Shown here one piece after another: positions 1 to 9,275 of a DNA stretch of 64,000 bases. This stretch comes from Desulfacinum sp. (GTDB taxonomy: Bacteria > Desulfobacterota > Syntrophobacteria > Syntrophobacterales > DSM-9756). Under the pieces are notes generated by a model. That model did no database searches, was not told the DNA's origin, and was given only the letters and a program-made list of their open reading frames with translations. The position numbers and the translations under genes were made by a program. The first letter of the stretch is position 1; each line of letters opens with the position of its first letter. Where the stretch lies: positions 1-64,000 of the forward strand of contig JACIYN010000059.1 in the NCBI GenBank assembly GCA_014359885.1, written 5' to 3'.

Positions 1-66
1 CTCTTGCCGGCTCTCGACGAGCTGAACGTATTGATAGGGTCCTGATTTTTTAATGCGAGCAAACAT
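1..66 (-). mobile_element. IS1634-like family transposase, 5' end only (runs off left edge of window)
   Basis: Reverse-strand translation from ATG at 66: MFARIKKSGPYQYVQLVESRQE, matching the typical N-terminus of IS1634-family transposases (M-x-R-I-K-K-S-G-x-Y-x-Y-x-Q-x-V-E). Only 22 codons visible. Confidence 0.65.
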
Positions 67-451
67 GGGCGCCTCCACTACAAGGTGTAGCCCCCATGTT
101 ACAGAACATGCAATCTACTATCAAGGATAGAACGACTCTTATTTGGCACTACATTTTCGGCCGCTCGAAATCAGCCTCCTAGATTTCATGCGGGTTTGCG
201 GGCGCAAAAAGCCGATTTTGGCCAAATCACTGTAAAAGAAAAGCCAAAGAACGTCGCCGATCAGATCCGCAGCGTGTGGGGTCGCGCGGCGTCGGCACGG
301 CTCTGCTGGTGGATTTTGACGAGCTGCGGTGAACACAATACATAGAGGGTCCGAAGCTCGGCCCTGCCGGACGCGTAACCTCCCGGAAAATGGTTGCGGA
401 TAGGTTGCGGATTGGCGCGATCAGGGCGGAATTTCCAAGGACCCTGTATAC

Positions 452-1041
452 CTAAAACCAATGACTTAGAAAACCAAGGGCATCCTCATAAGTCAGCGCA
501 AAAACCGTATCGGTCAGCCACCGACGGAAGCCCTCGTTGTCGGTGAACTGCTTGAACAGTTCGGTATCGTCTTGCAGCAGCGCGGTCATGACCCGCACGA
601 GGGCTTTGTCGTGTTCGATGCGGGCGTTTTGTCTGTCGGAATTCCTTACGGCGTTTTGATAGGCTGTGTCGGCCGCCACACGGGCTGGAATCTCCTCGGT
701 GATGAGCCGATGCACCCGGTCCCGATCCGTCCATTCGATGTTCCCGAACTGGTCGTTAAAGCTCTTGATGATGTTCGACAGGCGGTCGAGTTCGGGCTCC
801 GGCTTGCGGGCGCCACCCGCCGTTGGAATCGGCTCGATCGCACCCTCCTCGTCGGCGAGCGCGACGATCACCTGGTACCGGCTCTTGCGCTCCCGCAGAT
901 AGTCGCGGAAGGCGCGGACGTACTGGATCGCGCGCTCAATGCCGCTGGTGACGACCATGGCCCGGATCGCAGGGGCTGCCGGTAAGCGCCGTGCAGATCA
1001 GGCGCTCGAGGCCGCGTTCGCTGGTGTCGGTTGGTCTCATG
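452..1041 (-). pseudogene. hsdR: Type I restriction endonuclease HsdR remnant (5' tip, short middle piece and C-terminus; internal deletions and frameshift)
   Basis: From 1041: MRPTDTSERGLERLICTALTGSPCDPG (HsdR N-terminus). From 958 in another frame: VVTSGIERAIQYVRAFRDYLRERKSRYQVIVAL...PEPELDRLSNIIKSFNDQFGNIEW (HsdR C-terminal region). Confidence 0.75.
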
Positions 1042-2071
1042 GCTCCCCTTTCGATAGACGGTTGAGCAAAGCCACAACAAGCCGCGTGAGCGCCTCTTTG
1101 TCTTTGGCACGGCTCTGCGCAAGCAACAACGTCAGTGCCACGAGGGTCTCATTCGAAATTCGCCGCATGCCATCGGCGGCATAGAGCAATCGGTTCTTGT
1201 CCAAAAAACGCAGAAACAGCGCCGCGCCGATGCGCTTGTTCCCGTCAGCAAAGGGATGATCCTTGACCACGAAGTACAAGAGGTGGGCGGCCTTCTCCTC
1301 CAGCGTCGGGTACACATCCTTTCCAGAGGCCGTTTGGAACACCGCGGCGAGGATGCCATCGAGTCTGCCGGGGTGTTATTCCCGGCCAAAAAGCTCGCCG
1401 GCGCCAAGCTCGGCTCGAAGGGTCCGGATCAACCGTTGAACCTCGTCCGACGTCAGCGGCTGCGCCTGGCCCGTGCGCCCCGCAACCGCTGCCAACCGGC
1501 CGTGATCGTAGTCGTCCAGAAGCACCAGCGAGTCGGCATAATCGCGCACCAACCGCAGAAGGGCTGCCGCTTCGTCGCCGGCAAGCGCCTGGGCTTCCGC
1601 CACCTGCGACACCAGCCGGATGGTCTGCCGAAGCTCGGCAAGGCGCCGGGCATTGACCGTATAGCCGCGCACCAGGTGCTCGCGCAGCACCTGCGTCGTC
1701 CAGATGCGGAATTGTGTGCCCCGCTTGGAGTTCACCCGGTAGCCGACGGAGATGATGGCGTCGAGGTTGTAGAACTGCGTTCGATACGTTTTACCATCCT
1801 CCGCAGTATGTGCAAAAAATGCACATACTGAATTCTTATCCAGCTCGCCGCTTGTGAAGATGTTTCGCAGGTGCTTGGTTATGACGCTGCGCTCGGTCTG
1901 GAACAACTGTGCCATTTGCTTTTGGGTGAGCCAAACGGTCTCCTGCTCCAGCCGCACATCCACGCGCATGCGGCGTTCGGGGTCCTCGTAGATCACCACC
2001 TCTCCGCCCCGCCCCGCAGCGATGGTGCGTGGTTGTCTCGGCTCGGTGGGATCGGTTTTCGCCCTAGCCAT
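1037..2071 (-). pseudogene. RhuM-type protein with C-terminal Fic domain, interrupted by an in-frame TAA
   Basis: ORF 1376-2107 (start likely MARAKTDP at 2071) ends GELFGRE-TAA; the same frame continues HPGRLDGILAAVFQTASGKDVYPTLEEKAAHLLYFVVKDHPFADGNKRIGA, containing Fic motif HPFADGNKR (ORF 1037-1342). Confidence 0.8.
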
Positions 2072-2255
2072 CGGAATCCTCCTCGCCAGGAGGGACGCTA
2101 CCATCATCCGCGTCGGCGGTTTCGGGAACGTCCTTGAGATCGGACCATTGCGGCTCCTCTTCCGGCGGCTCCTCCGGCAGCCGCGCCGCCACCTCGCCCA
2201 GCCACTCGACGTCGGAGTCCTTGTAGGAGGGGTAGGGTTTCAGGTCGCGGATCAT
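2064..2255 (-). pseudogene. HsdS-like N-terminal fragment (63 aa) with acidic tail
   Basis: MIRDLKPYPSYKDSDVEWLGEV is the typical start of type I specificity subunits; the target recognition domains are absent. ATGA overlap with the end of the upstream fic gene. Confidence 0.55.
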
Positions 2256-3436
2256 GAAACATCCTCTCGATCGTCGCGGAAGACTTGGATGTAAGGTTGG
2301 TAAGCGAATCGGCGATGCCGGCGGTAGCCGGTGACTTCGGTCAGGATGCCCAGATCCGTCAGTCGCTGAACCAGTTGGTTGGCTGCGGCGTAGGTGGTTC
2401 CGGTGATCTCCAGGACCTCCTTGACCGAGACGATGGGACGCTCGTAAAGCTGGTCCAGAATCTTATGACCATTTCCGGCAGCGCGGCCCAGGTGTTCGGT
2501 GATGGCTAGGCGGTGTTGTTCCCGTAACTGCAAAATCTGGCGGGCCGTTTCGGTGGCCTGGTTGCTGACTTCGGCCACGCCTTGCAGGAAAAATTCCAGC
2601 CAGGATTCCCAGTCGCCAGTGTCGCGAATCTTCTGGAGGTAGTCGTAATAGGCTTGCCGGTGACGTTTGAAGTAATGGGAAAGATAGAGCACCGGTTTTT
2701 GCAGTACGCCCCGTTCGGTCAGCAGGAAGGTGATGAGCAGCCGGCCGAGGCGGCCATTGCCGTCCAAGAAGGGATGAATGGTTTCAAATTGGGCATGGGC
2801 CAGACCAATCTTGATCAGCAAGGGCGTGTCATCGGCCGTGTGCAGAAACTGCTCCCACTGAGAGAGGGCCTCCGGGACTACGTCCGGCGGAGGCGGCACG
2901 AAGGTTGCCTCGACAAGCGTGCATCCGGCAGGGCCGATCCAGTTTTGGCTTCGGCGCAACTCCCCCGGAGTGGCATGCTGGCCGCGCACGTTCCGAAGGA
3001 GTTCCGCGTGGATCTCGCGGATCAGTCGAACCGATACCGGTAACTCGCGCAACCGGGCCAGTCCTCGGTTCATGGCGCGCACGTAATTGATGACTTCTTC
3101 CACATCCCGCGGAGTGGTATCGGAGAAGAGCTGAGCTTCCGCTGCCAGCAAGTCTTGCAGAGAACTCTGCGTACCCTCGATTTGGCTGGAGAGTACTGCT
3201 TCCTTGCGGACGTACATCATGACGAATAGATCAGGCTTGGGCAGCGTCGTGATCGAGCCGTCCAGCCGGCCCAAGGCAATGTCCGCTTGGGAAAGGAGGG
3301 TTTGCAGGCGGCCCGCCAACCGAATCGGGGGATCCGGAGGGAGTGGAGCGGGCAGGAACGCCCGGTAGCCCGTCGGCTGACGGACGTAGCGACCGGCACG
3401 CTCGGTGAGCGACTTGTTGCTGTCAGCCTTCATCAT
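2252..3436 (-). CDS. Fic family protein (putative AMPylase), class II-like inhibitory motif, C-terminal winged-helix-like region
   Basis: Fic motif HPFLDGNGRLGR; N-terminal SSQIEGTQSS ([S/T]xxxEG inhibitory motif); C-terminal IVSVKEVLEITGTTYAAANQLVQRLTDLGILTEVTGYRRHRRFAY resembles a wHTH. Confidence 0.9.
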   Translation of the reverse strand: MMKADSNKSLTERAGRYVRQPTGYRAFLPAPLPPDPPIRLAGRLQTLLSQADIALGRLDGSITTLPKPDLFVMMYVRKEAVLSSQIEGTQSSLQDLLAAEAQLFSDTTPRDVEEVINYVRAMNRGLARLRELPVSVRLIREIHAELLRNVRGQHATPGELRRSQNWIGPAGCTLVEATFVPPPPDVVPEALSQWEQFLHTADDTPLLIKIGLAHAQFETIHPFLDGNGRLGRLLITFLLTERGVLQKPVLYLSHYFKRHRQAYYDYLQKIRDTGDWESWLEFFLQGVAEVSNQATETARQILQLREQHRLAITEHLGRAAGNGHKILDQLYERPIVSVKEVLEITGTTYAAANQLVQRLTDLGILTEVTGYRRHRRFAYQPYIQVFRDDREDVS

Positions 3437-3456
3437 AGCCAGAACGGACCTCTATA

Positions 3457-3678
3457 TTATAGTCTATGTTTAACATAGGTAGCCCGGTGACTTTTGTGAA
3501 AGGCAGAGAAGAATATGACGCTCAGCGCCTGTGAACCGGGCTCGGCGGTGGCAGTGTGTTCGACAACATTTGTGACGGACGGCTCGAACCGCACCCCCTC
3601 CCAGTGAGCCGGCACCTGGCCCAGCCACTCGGCGCCGGAATCCTTGTACGCGGGGTGGGGCTTCAGCTCGTCGATCAC
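3457..3678 (-). pseudogene. HsdS-like N-terminal fragment (second copy)
   Basis: MIDELKPHPAYKDSGAEWLGQVPAHWEG, canonical HsdS N-terminus, then non-HsdS sequence and a stop. Confidence 0.6.
3464..3478. promoter_or_regulatory. Perfect palindrome CTATGTT-T-AACATAG next to a minus-strand TATAAT upstream of fic
   Basis: 7-bp perfect arms with 1-nt centre; minus-strand TATAAT at 3461-3456; fic ATG at 3436. Confidence 0.45.
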
Positions 3679-4093
3679 ATGTCCGGGTGAGCTGGAAATT
3701 CCTCATAGGAACCGTTCTTCTGGGTAATCTTTCAGGTGGACCCCGTTGTCAAGACAAGGTTCGAAGAAACATAGTGTGCTACCTCGGTTCTTGACAATCC
3801 CGCTTCCGGCTCCCCTTCTTCCTCTGACCCTCCTTTGAGTACCCGGCTTTTCCATATGCCCCAAAGGACGTCCCCTTGCCGGAAAACCGGGTCCCGGAGG
3901 GGAGCCGAGAATGGGCCAAGTCATGGCTCGTCGGAGGCGCCCCTCCCGCCCGAAAGCGCGCAGGGATGCGGCGCGGTGAACACCTGTGCCCTCCCATGGG
4001 GCGCCCCATGCCTGCTCGGCATGGAAGTGGATTTGGGGACGCCGGATGCTCTGCACCCTGCGCTCAGGGACGACATCCTGAGGGAGGCCGTTC

Positions 4094-4405
4094 ATGTCGT
4101 CTGGAAAGTGGCGGTTTCGCATCGAGGACATGCTGAACGCGGCGAGGAAAATAGTCGCTTACGTCGAGGGGTTGACATTCGAGGATTTTGCCCGGGATGA
4201 GAAAACCTTTGACGCTGTCCTCCGCCGGTTGACCCTATTGGGTGCGGCGGCGACCCATGTGCCGGAGGAAATCGTCTCCCGGACGTCGGATATCCCGTGG
4301 TTTGAAATGCGCGGGAGCTCAATGCGGTTTGGCCGAGTGCGGAAGGTCATCCACGAGAGGCAACAGGATGGGACCGCCAGGGCCGGCTCGGCGGGATACC
4401 GGTGA
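4094..4405 (+). pseudogene. HepT-like (DUF86) ORF, C-terminus apparently degraded
   Basis: KWRFRIEDMLNAARKIVAYVEGLTFEDFARDEKTFDAVLRRLTLLGAAATHVPEEIVSRTSDIPWFEMRG matches HepT/DUF86; expected MRNxxIHxYFGVD tail not recognisable; no MntA partner seen. Confidence 0.6.
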
Positions 4406-4558
4406 GGCTACCGGACGACCTTTTCGGCGCCCGCCTTGTCGAGTCCCATGGCCAAGGAGGGATCCTGCGCCGGGAGGGAGGCGGGTTGCCCCATGGTCGG
4501 GAATGTGATAGAGCCCGCCATTCAAAGGGGAAACGACCGGGCATCCGGAAGGGAGAAG

Positions 4559-5755
4559 ATGAAGGCGGCCGCCGCAGTCCACAGGAAGGATCGATTCCAC
4601 ACGGGGCAGGTTTTGGCCCTGTCCGTGTGCCATTTCATTCACGACGTCTATTCCAGTTTCTTGTCCCCGCTTCTGCCCCTGCTCATCGAGAAACTGTCCC
4701 TCAGCTTGACCCAGGCGGGTTTTCTTTCCACCGTCATGCAGATCCCCGCGCTCCTCAATCCCCACATCGGGTCCCTGGCCGACCGGATCAGCGTTCGCCT
4801 TTTCGTGGTGCTGGCCCCGGCCCTGACCGCGGTCCCCATGAGCCTCATCGGGGTGGCGCCCAGCTACGGGGTGTTGCTGTTGCTCCTTTTCACCGCCGGG
4901 ATCAGCGTGGCCCTCTTCCATGTGCCCGCTCCGGTGATGATCGCCCAACTGGCAGGCCCGTACAAGGGACGGGGCATGAGCTTTTTCATGACCGGCGGGG
5001 AATTCGCCCGGACGGTGGGCCCCTTGGCCGCCGTGGGGGCCGTTTCCGTGTTCGGCCTGGAGGGGTTCTACCCGGTGATGATGGTGGGCATCCTGGCGTC
5101 GGTATGGCTTTATGGGACCGTGCGGGAGGTGCGGCCGCCGGACCGGGGGCCGCAGCGTCGCAAGGTGCGGGAAACCTGGAAGCAATTGCGGTATCTGCTG
5201 GGACCGCTTACGGGCATCCTGGTCGCCCGCGGCTTCATGCACGCGGCCATGGCCACCTTCCTGCCCACCTTCGTCCGGATGGAAACGGGGAACCTGTGGC
5301 TCGCCGGAATCTCCCTCACGGTCTATGAAGCCGCGGGCGTCGTGGGCGTCCTGAGCGCCGGCGCCCTGAGCGACCGGCTCGGGCGAAGGCGCATGTTGCT
5401 GGCGGCCCTGGTGGGAGCCCCCGTGTCCGTGACCTTGTTCGCCGTCCTTCCCGGCTGGTTCCGCCTGGCGGCTCTGGTGTTGGTGGGGCTCACGGTGCTT
5501 TCCACCACGCCCGTCATGCTGGCCATGGTCCAGGAACATGCCCAGGAGAGCCCGGCCGCGGCCAACGGGCTCTTCATGATGATCTCGTTTCTCGCCCGGT
5601 CCGGAATCGTCGTGGCCGTGGGGTTCATCGCCGACCACATCGGCCTCAGGGGAACCTATCTTTTGAGCGCCGTCCTGGGACTGGCCGGCATCGCCTTCGT
5701 ACTCAAGCTGCCCGCCCCCGGGCCCTCACAACCTCCGCCGAGTGCGGACGGCTAG
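4559..5755 (+). CDS. MFS transporter (Fsr-like)
   Basis: Multi-TM MFS protein; motif SDRLGRRRMLL; SD gggagaag before ATG at 4559. Confidence 0.8.
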   Translation: MKAAAAVHRKDRFHTGQVLALSVCHFIHDVYSSFLSPLLPLLIEKLSLSLTQAGFLSTVMQIPALLNPHIGSLADRISVRLFVVLAPALTAVPMSLIGVAPSYGVLLLLLFTAGISVALFHVPAPVMIAQLAGPYKGRGMSFFMTGGEFARTVGPLAAVGAVSVFGLEGFYPVMMVGILASVWLYGTVREVRPPDRGPQRRKVRETWKQLRYLLGPLTGILVARGFMHAAMATFLPTFVRMETGNLWLAGISLTVYEAAGVVGVLSAGALSDRLGRRRMLLAALVGAPVSVTLFAVLPGWFRLAALVLVGLTVLSTTPVMLAMVQEHAQESPAAANGLFMMISFLARSGIVVAVGFIADHIGLRGTYLLSAVLGLAGIAFVLKLPAPGPSQPPPSADG

Positions 5756-5949
5756 CTGTGTTGGGAGCGACAATGTGCTACGTTTTCCCTTGCTTGGCTG
5801 CGCAGAGCTTAGAAACGAGGTTGTGTGTTCCAAGTTCTGCGGATTGATCTCGGCATTGGGTTCGTCACTTCGAGCACCCGAGGGACTGGGGGTGCAGGGT
5901 CGCCGAAGTGCTGGAGCCGCCTGACGCATCCATGCCAGCGAGGTGCCTC

Positions 5950-7110
5950 ATGTTCAAGCTGATTCGCGGTGCCCGGGTGTTTGCACCCGAGCCCCTGGGC
6001 ATCCGGGATGTCTTGACGGCCGCGGGCAAGATCGCCGCGATGGCCGGGCGGCTGCCCGCTCCGGAAGGGCTCCGGGTGGAGACCATCGACGCCCGCGGAA
6101 AATACCTGGTTCCCGGTTTCGTGGATCTCCACGTCCATCTTCTGGGAGGAGGCGGGGAAGGCGGGTTCCGGACCCGCACGCCCGAAATCCAATTGTCTTC
6201 CATCGTTCGCGCGGGAGTGACCACGGTGGTGGGCTGTCTGGGAACCGATGACGTGACCCGACGGCCCGAGTCTCTCCTGGCCAAGGCCATGCAACTGGAC
6301 GAAGAGGGGGTTTCCACCTACATCTACACGGGGTCGTACCAGTTCCCGCCGCCCACCATCACCGGCAGTGTTCGCAAAGACATTGCGCTCATCCCCAAGG
6401 TGATCGGCGTCGGTGAAGTGGCCCTCTCGGACCACCGCTCGTCCCAGCCCACCTACGAGGAGCTGTGCCGGCTGGCCGCCGAAGCCCGCGTGGGCGGGAT
6501 GATCGGCGGCAAGGCGGGCCTGGTGCATCTGCACATGGGGGACGGCCCCCGCGGGCTGGAGACGGTGCTGCGCATGGTGGAAGAAACCGAGATTCCCATC
6601 GATCAGTTCCTGCCGACCCATGTGAGCCGCAGCGAGAGGTTGCTGGGGCAGGCCATCGAATTCGCCCGGCGCGGAGGAAACATCGACTTCACGGCGGCAC
6701 CCAAGTCCCTCGGCTTTGCATCGGATGTGGAGAGCGCCCTGCGCCGGGCCCTGGACGCCGGAGTGCCCCTGGAACGGATCACCCTGAGTTCCGACTCCAA
6801 CGGTTCCCTGCCCCTTTTCGACGAACACGGAAGACTGCTGCGCCTTGCCGTGGCCGACATCGGCAGCCTGCATCAGGAAATCCGAGATCTGGTTGGCAGC
6901 GGCTTCCGCCTGGAACACATCCTCCCGTTGGTCACCGCCCATCCGGCTCGACGCCTCGGCATCGACCGGATCAAGGGACGCATCGAGGTGGGCCTGGATG
7001 CGGATCTCGTGCTGCTGGACGAGGAACTGAACGTGGATTGGGTCATGGCGCGTGGGCGGGTCATGGTGGCCGACGGCCGGGTGCGGGTCAAGGGAACCTT
7101 CGAAATCTGA
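5950..7110 (+). CDS. iadA: Beta-aspartyl (isoaspartyl) dipeptidase
   Basis: [55 protein letters not shown]; amidohydrolase metal-binding HVH. Confidence 0.85.
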   Translation: MFKLIRGARVFAPEPLGIRDVLTAAGKIAAMAGRLPAPEGLRVETIDARGKYLVPGFVDLHVHLLGGGGEGGFRTRTPEIQLSSIVRAGVTTVVGCLGTDDVTRRPESLLAKAMQLDEEGVSTYIYTGSYQFPPPTITGSVRKDIALIPKVIGVGEVALSDHRSSQPTYEELCRLAAEARVGGMIGGKAGLVHLHMGDGPRGLETVLRMVEETEIPIDQFLPTHVSRSERLLGQAIEFARRGGNIDFTAAPKSLGFASDVESALRRALDAGVPLERITLSSDSNGSLPLFDEHGRLLRLAVADIGSLHQEIRDLVGSGFRLEHILPLVTAHPARRLGIDRIKGRIEVGLDADLVLLDEELNVDWVMARGRVMVADGRVRVKGTFEI

Positions 7111-7208
7111 AATCATGGAGAGGCCATGCGCCCCGCCGCCTTGTGATCCGGGCTCGGAAATGCTATAGAGACGCGCCTTTGCCGCAAACTCTTTCCATGG
7201 GACAAGCG

Positions 7209-8198
7209 ATGACGGAAAGCCCACACCTGCTGGAGATCCAACATCTCAAGACCTATTTCACCACCTTTGAGGGGGTGGCGCGGGCGGTGGACGACGTCTC
7301 CTTTCACCTGGACCGCGGGGAAGTGCTGGGCGTGGTGGGCGAAAGCGGCTGCGGAAAGAGCGTTACGGCCCAATCGATCATGCGCCTCATACCCGACCCG
7401 CCCGGAAGGATCGTCGGCGGCCACATCTGGTTCGACGGCATGGACCTGACGACCCTGCCGCCCTCGGCCATGCGCCGCATCCGCGGGGACCGCATCGCCA
7501 TGATCTTCCAGGAACCCATGACCTCGCTCAACCCCGTCTATACCGTGGGGGATCAGATCGCGGAGATGTTTCAACTGCATCGCGGCATGGGGCGGCGCGA
7601 GGCCTGGCGACACGCGGTGGCCATGCTGGAAAAGGTGCAGATTCCCGCGCCGCACAAACGCGCGTCCGAATACCCGCATCAGCTTTCCGGCGGCATGCGC
7701 CAGCGGGCCATGATCGCCATGGCCCTTGCGTGCGACCCCGAAATCCTCATTGCCGACGAGCCCACCACGGCCCTGGATGTCACCGTTCAGGCCCAGATCC
7801 TGGACCTTATGCTGCAGCTCAAAGAGGACTTTCAGACCGCGGTCATGATGATCACCCACGACCTGGGCGTCATTGCCGAGATCGCCCAGCGGGTGGTGGT
7901 GATGTACGCGGGAAAGGTGGTGGAACAGGCCGCCACCCTGCCGCTTTTTGAAGACCCGAAACATCCCTACACCCGGGGACTCCTCCGCTCCATTCCCAAG
8001 CTGGGGGAGCGTTCGAAAAAAGGGCGCCGGCGCCTGGAGGAGATCCCCGGGATGGTCCCCGGCCTGCTGGATCTGCCGCCCGGTTGCCGCTTTGAGCCCC
8101 GATGTCCCCAAGCCATGGCCGTTTGCCGTGAGCGCGAACCGGAATTGCAGGATCTGGGCTCCGGCCGCCTGGTCCGCTGCTTCCTGTACGGGACCTGA
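7209..8198 (+). CDS. Di/oligopeptide ABC transporter ATP-binding protein (DppD/OppD)
   Basis: Walker [17 protein letters not shown] signature, Walker [13 protein letters not shown], OppD/F C-terminal CRFEPRCP. Confidence 0.92.
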   Translation: MTESPHLLEIQHLKTYFTTFEGVARAVDDVSFHLDRGEVLGVVGESGCGKSVTAQSIMRLIPDPPGRIVGGHIWFDGMDLTTLPPSAMRRIRGDRIAMIFQEPMTSLNPVYTVGDQIAEMFQLHRGMGRREAWRHAVAMLEKVQIPAPHKRASEYPHQLSGGMRQRAMIAMALACDPEILIADEPTTALDVTVQAQILDLMLQLKEDFQTAVMMITHDLGVIAEIAQRVVVMYAGKVVEQAATLPLFEDPKHPYTRGLLRSIPKLGERSKKGRRRLEEIPGMVPGLLDLPPGCRFEPRCPQAMAVCREREPELQDLGSGRLVRCFLYGT

Positions 8199-8213
8199 CC
8201 ATCGAGGAACACT

Positions 8214-9179
8214 GTGAAGACGCTGCTTCAGGTTGACGAACTAAAGGTCCATTTCCCCATCAAAAAGGGCCTCCTGGGCCGCACGGTGGGCCATGTGTAC
8301 GCCGTGGACGGCGTGTCCTTCACCCTGAGGAAAGGGGAAACCCTCGGCCTCGTGGGCGAAAGCGGCTGCGGGAAAACGACCACCGGGCTGGGCGTCCTGC
8401 GGCTCATCCCCGCCACCTCCGGTCGCATCCTTTACAACGGGGAAGACATCGCGCAAACTAAGGCGCAGCGCATGCGCCAACTGCGCCGGGAAATGCAGAT
8501 CATTTTCCAGGACCCCTATTCATCGCTCAATCCGCGCATGACCGTAAACCAGATCCTGGGCGACCCCATGGACACCTTCGGCCTGTACCCGGGGCGCCAA
8601 CGCAGTGAACGCATCGCGTTTCTCCTGGAAAAGGTGGGCCTTTCGCCCGAACACGGCCGCCGCTACCCCCATGAATTTTCCGGCGGTCAACGGCAGCGCA
8701 TCGGCATCGCACGGGCCCTCGCCCTGGACCCCAAGATCGTCATCGGAGACGAGCCGGTGTCCGCTTTGGACGTTTCCATCCAGGCCCAGATCATCAATTT
8801 GCTTCTCGACTTGCAGCGGGAGTTCGGACTTTCCTACCTCTTGATCGCCCACGACCTGGCCGTGGTGGAATACATCTGCGACCGGGTGGCGGTCATGTAT
8901 CTCGGGAAGATCGTGGAGATGGGCACCTACGAGCAGATCTACAACGCCCCCAAGCATCCTTACACGGAAGCCCTGCTTTCCGCCGTCCCCGTTCCGGACC
9001 CGAAGGCCACGCGCCGGCGGATCCTGCTCCAGGGCGACGTGCCCAGTCCGATCCATCCACCGGCGGGCTGCCACTTTCATCCCCGCTGCCCGAAGCGCAT
9101 GGATATCTGCGACAAGGAGCGCCCGCCATTGACGTCGCTGGCCGGCGAACATCAGGTGAGATGCTTTCTCCATGCCTGA
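8214..9179 (+). CDS. Di/oligopeptide ABC transporter ATP-binding protein (DppF/OppF)
   Basis: GESGCGKTT, FSGGQRQRIGIARAL, CHFHPRCPKRMDIC. Confidence 0.92.
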   Translation: MKTLLQVDELKVHFPIKKGLLGRTVGHVYAVDGVSFTLRKGETLGLVGESGCGKTTTGLGVLRLIPATSGRILYNGEDIAQTKAQRMRQLRREMQIIFQDPYSSLNPRMTVNQILGDPMDTFGLYPGRQRSERIAFLLEKVGLSPEHGRRYPHEFSGGQRQRIGIARALALDPKIVIGDEPVSALDVSIQAQIINLLLDLQREFGLSYLLIAHDLAVVEYICDRVAVMYLGKIVEMGTYEQIYNAPKHPYTEALLSAVPVPDPKATRRRILLQGDVPSPIHPPAGCHFHPRCPKRMDICDKERPPLTSLAGEHQVRCFLHA

Positions 9180-9275
9180 TGAGTCCTTGGAGGGTGAGGC
9201 CGCGGCCGGGGGAATCGGCTACCGGCCGCGTAAAACAACTGGGTCAACTCAAGAAAAAGGAAAGGGGGAGCGACG

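Noticed and set aside
4319-5638. 439-aa minus ORF opposite the MFS gene
   Set aside because: Shadow ORF; composition (H/G/Q) not protein-like.
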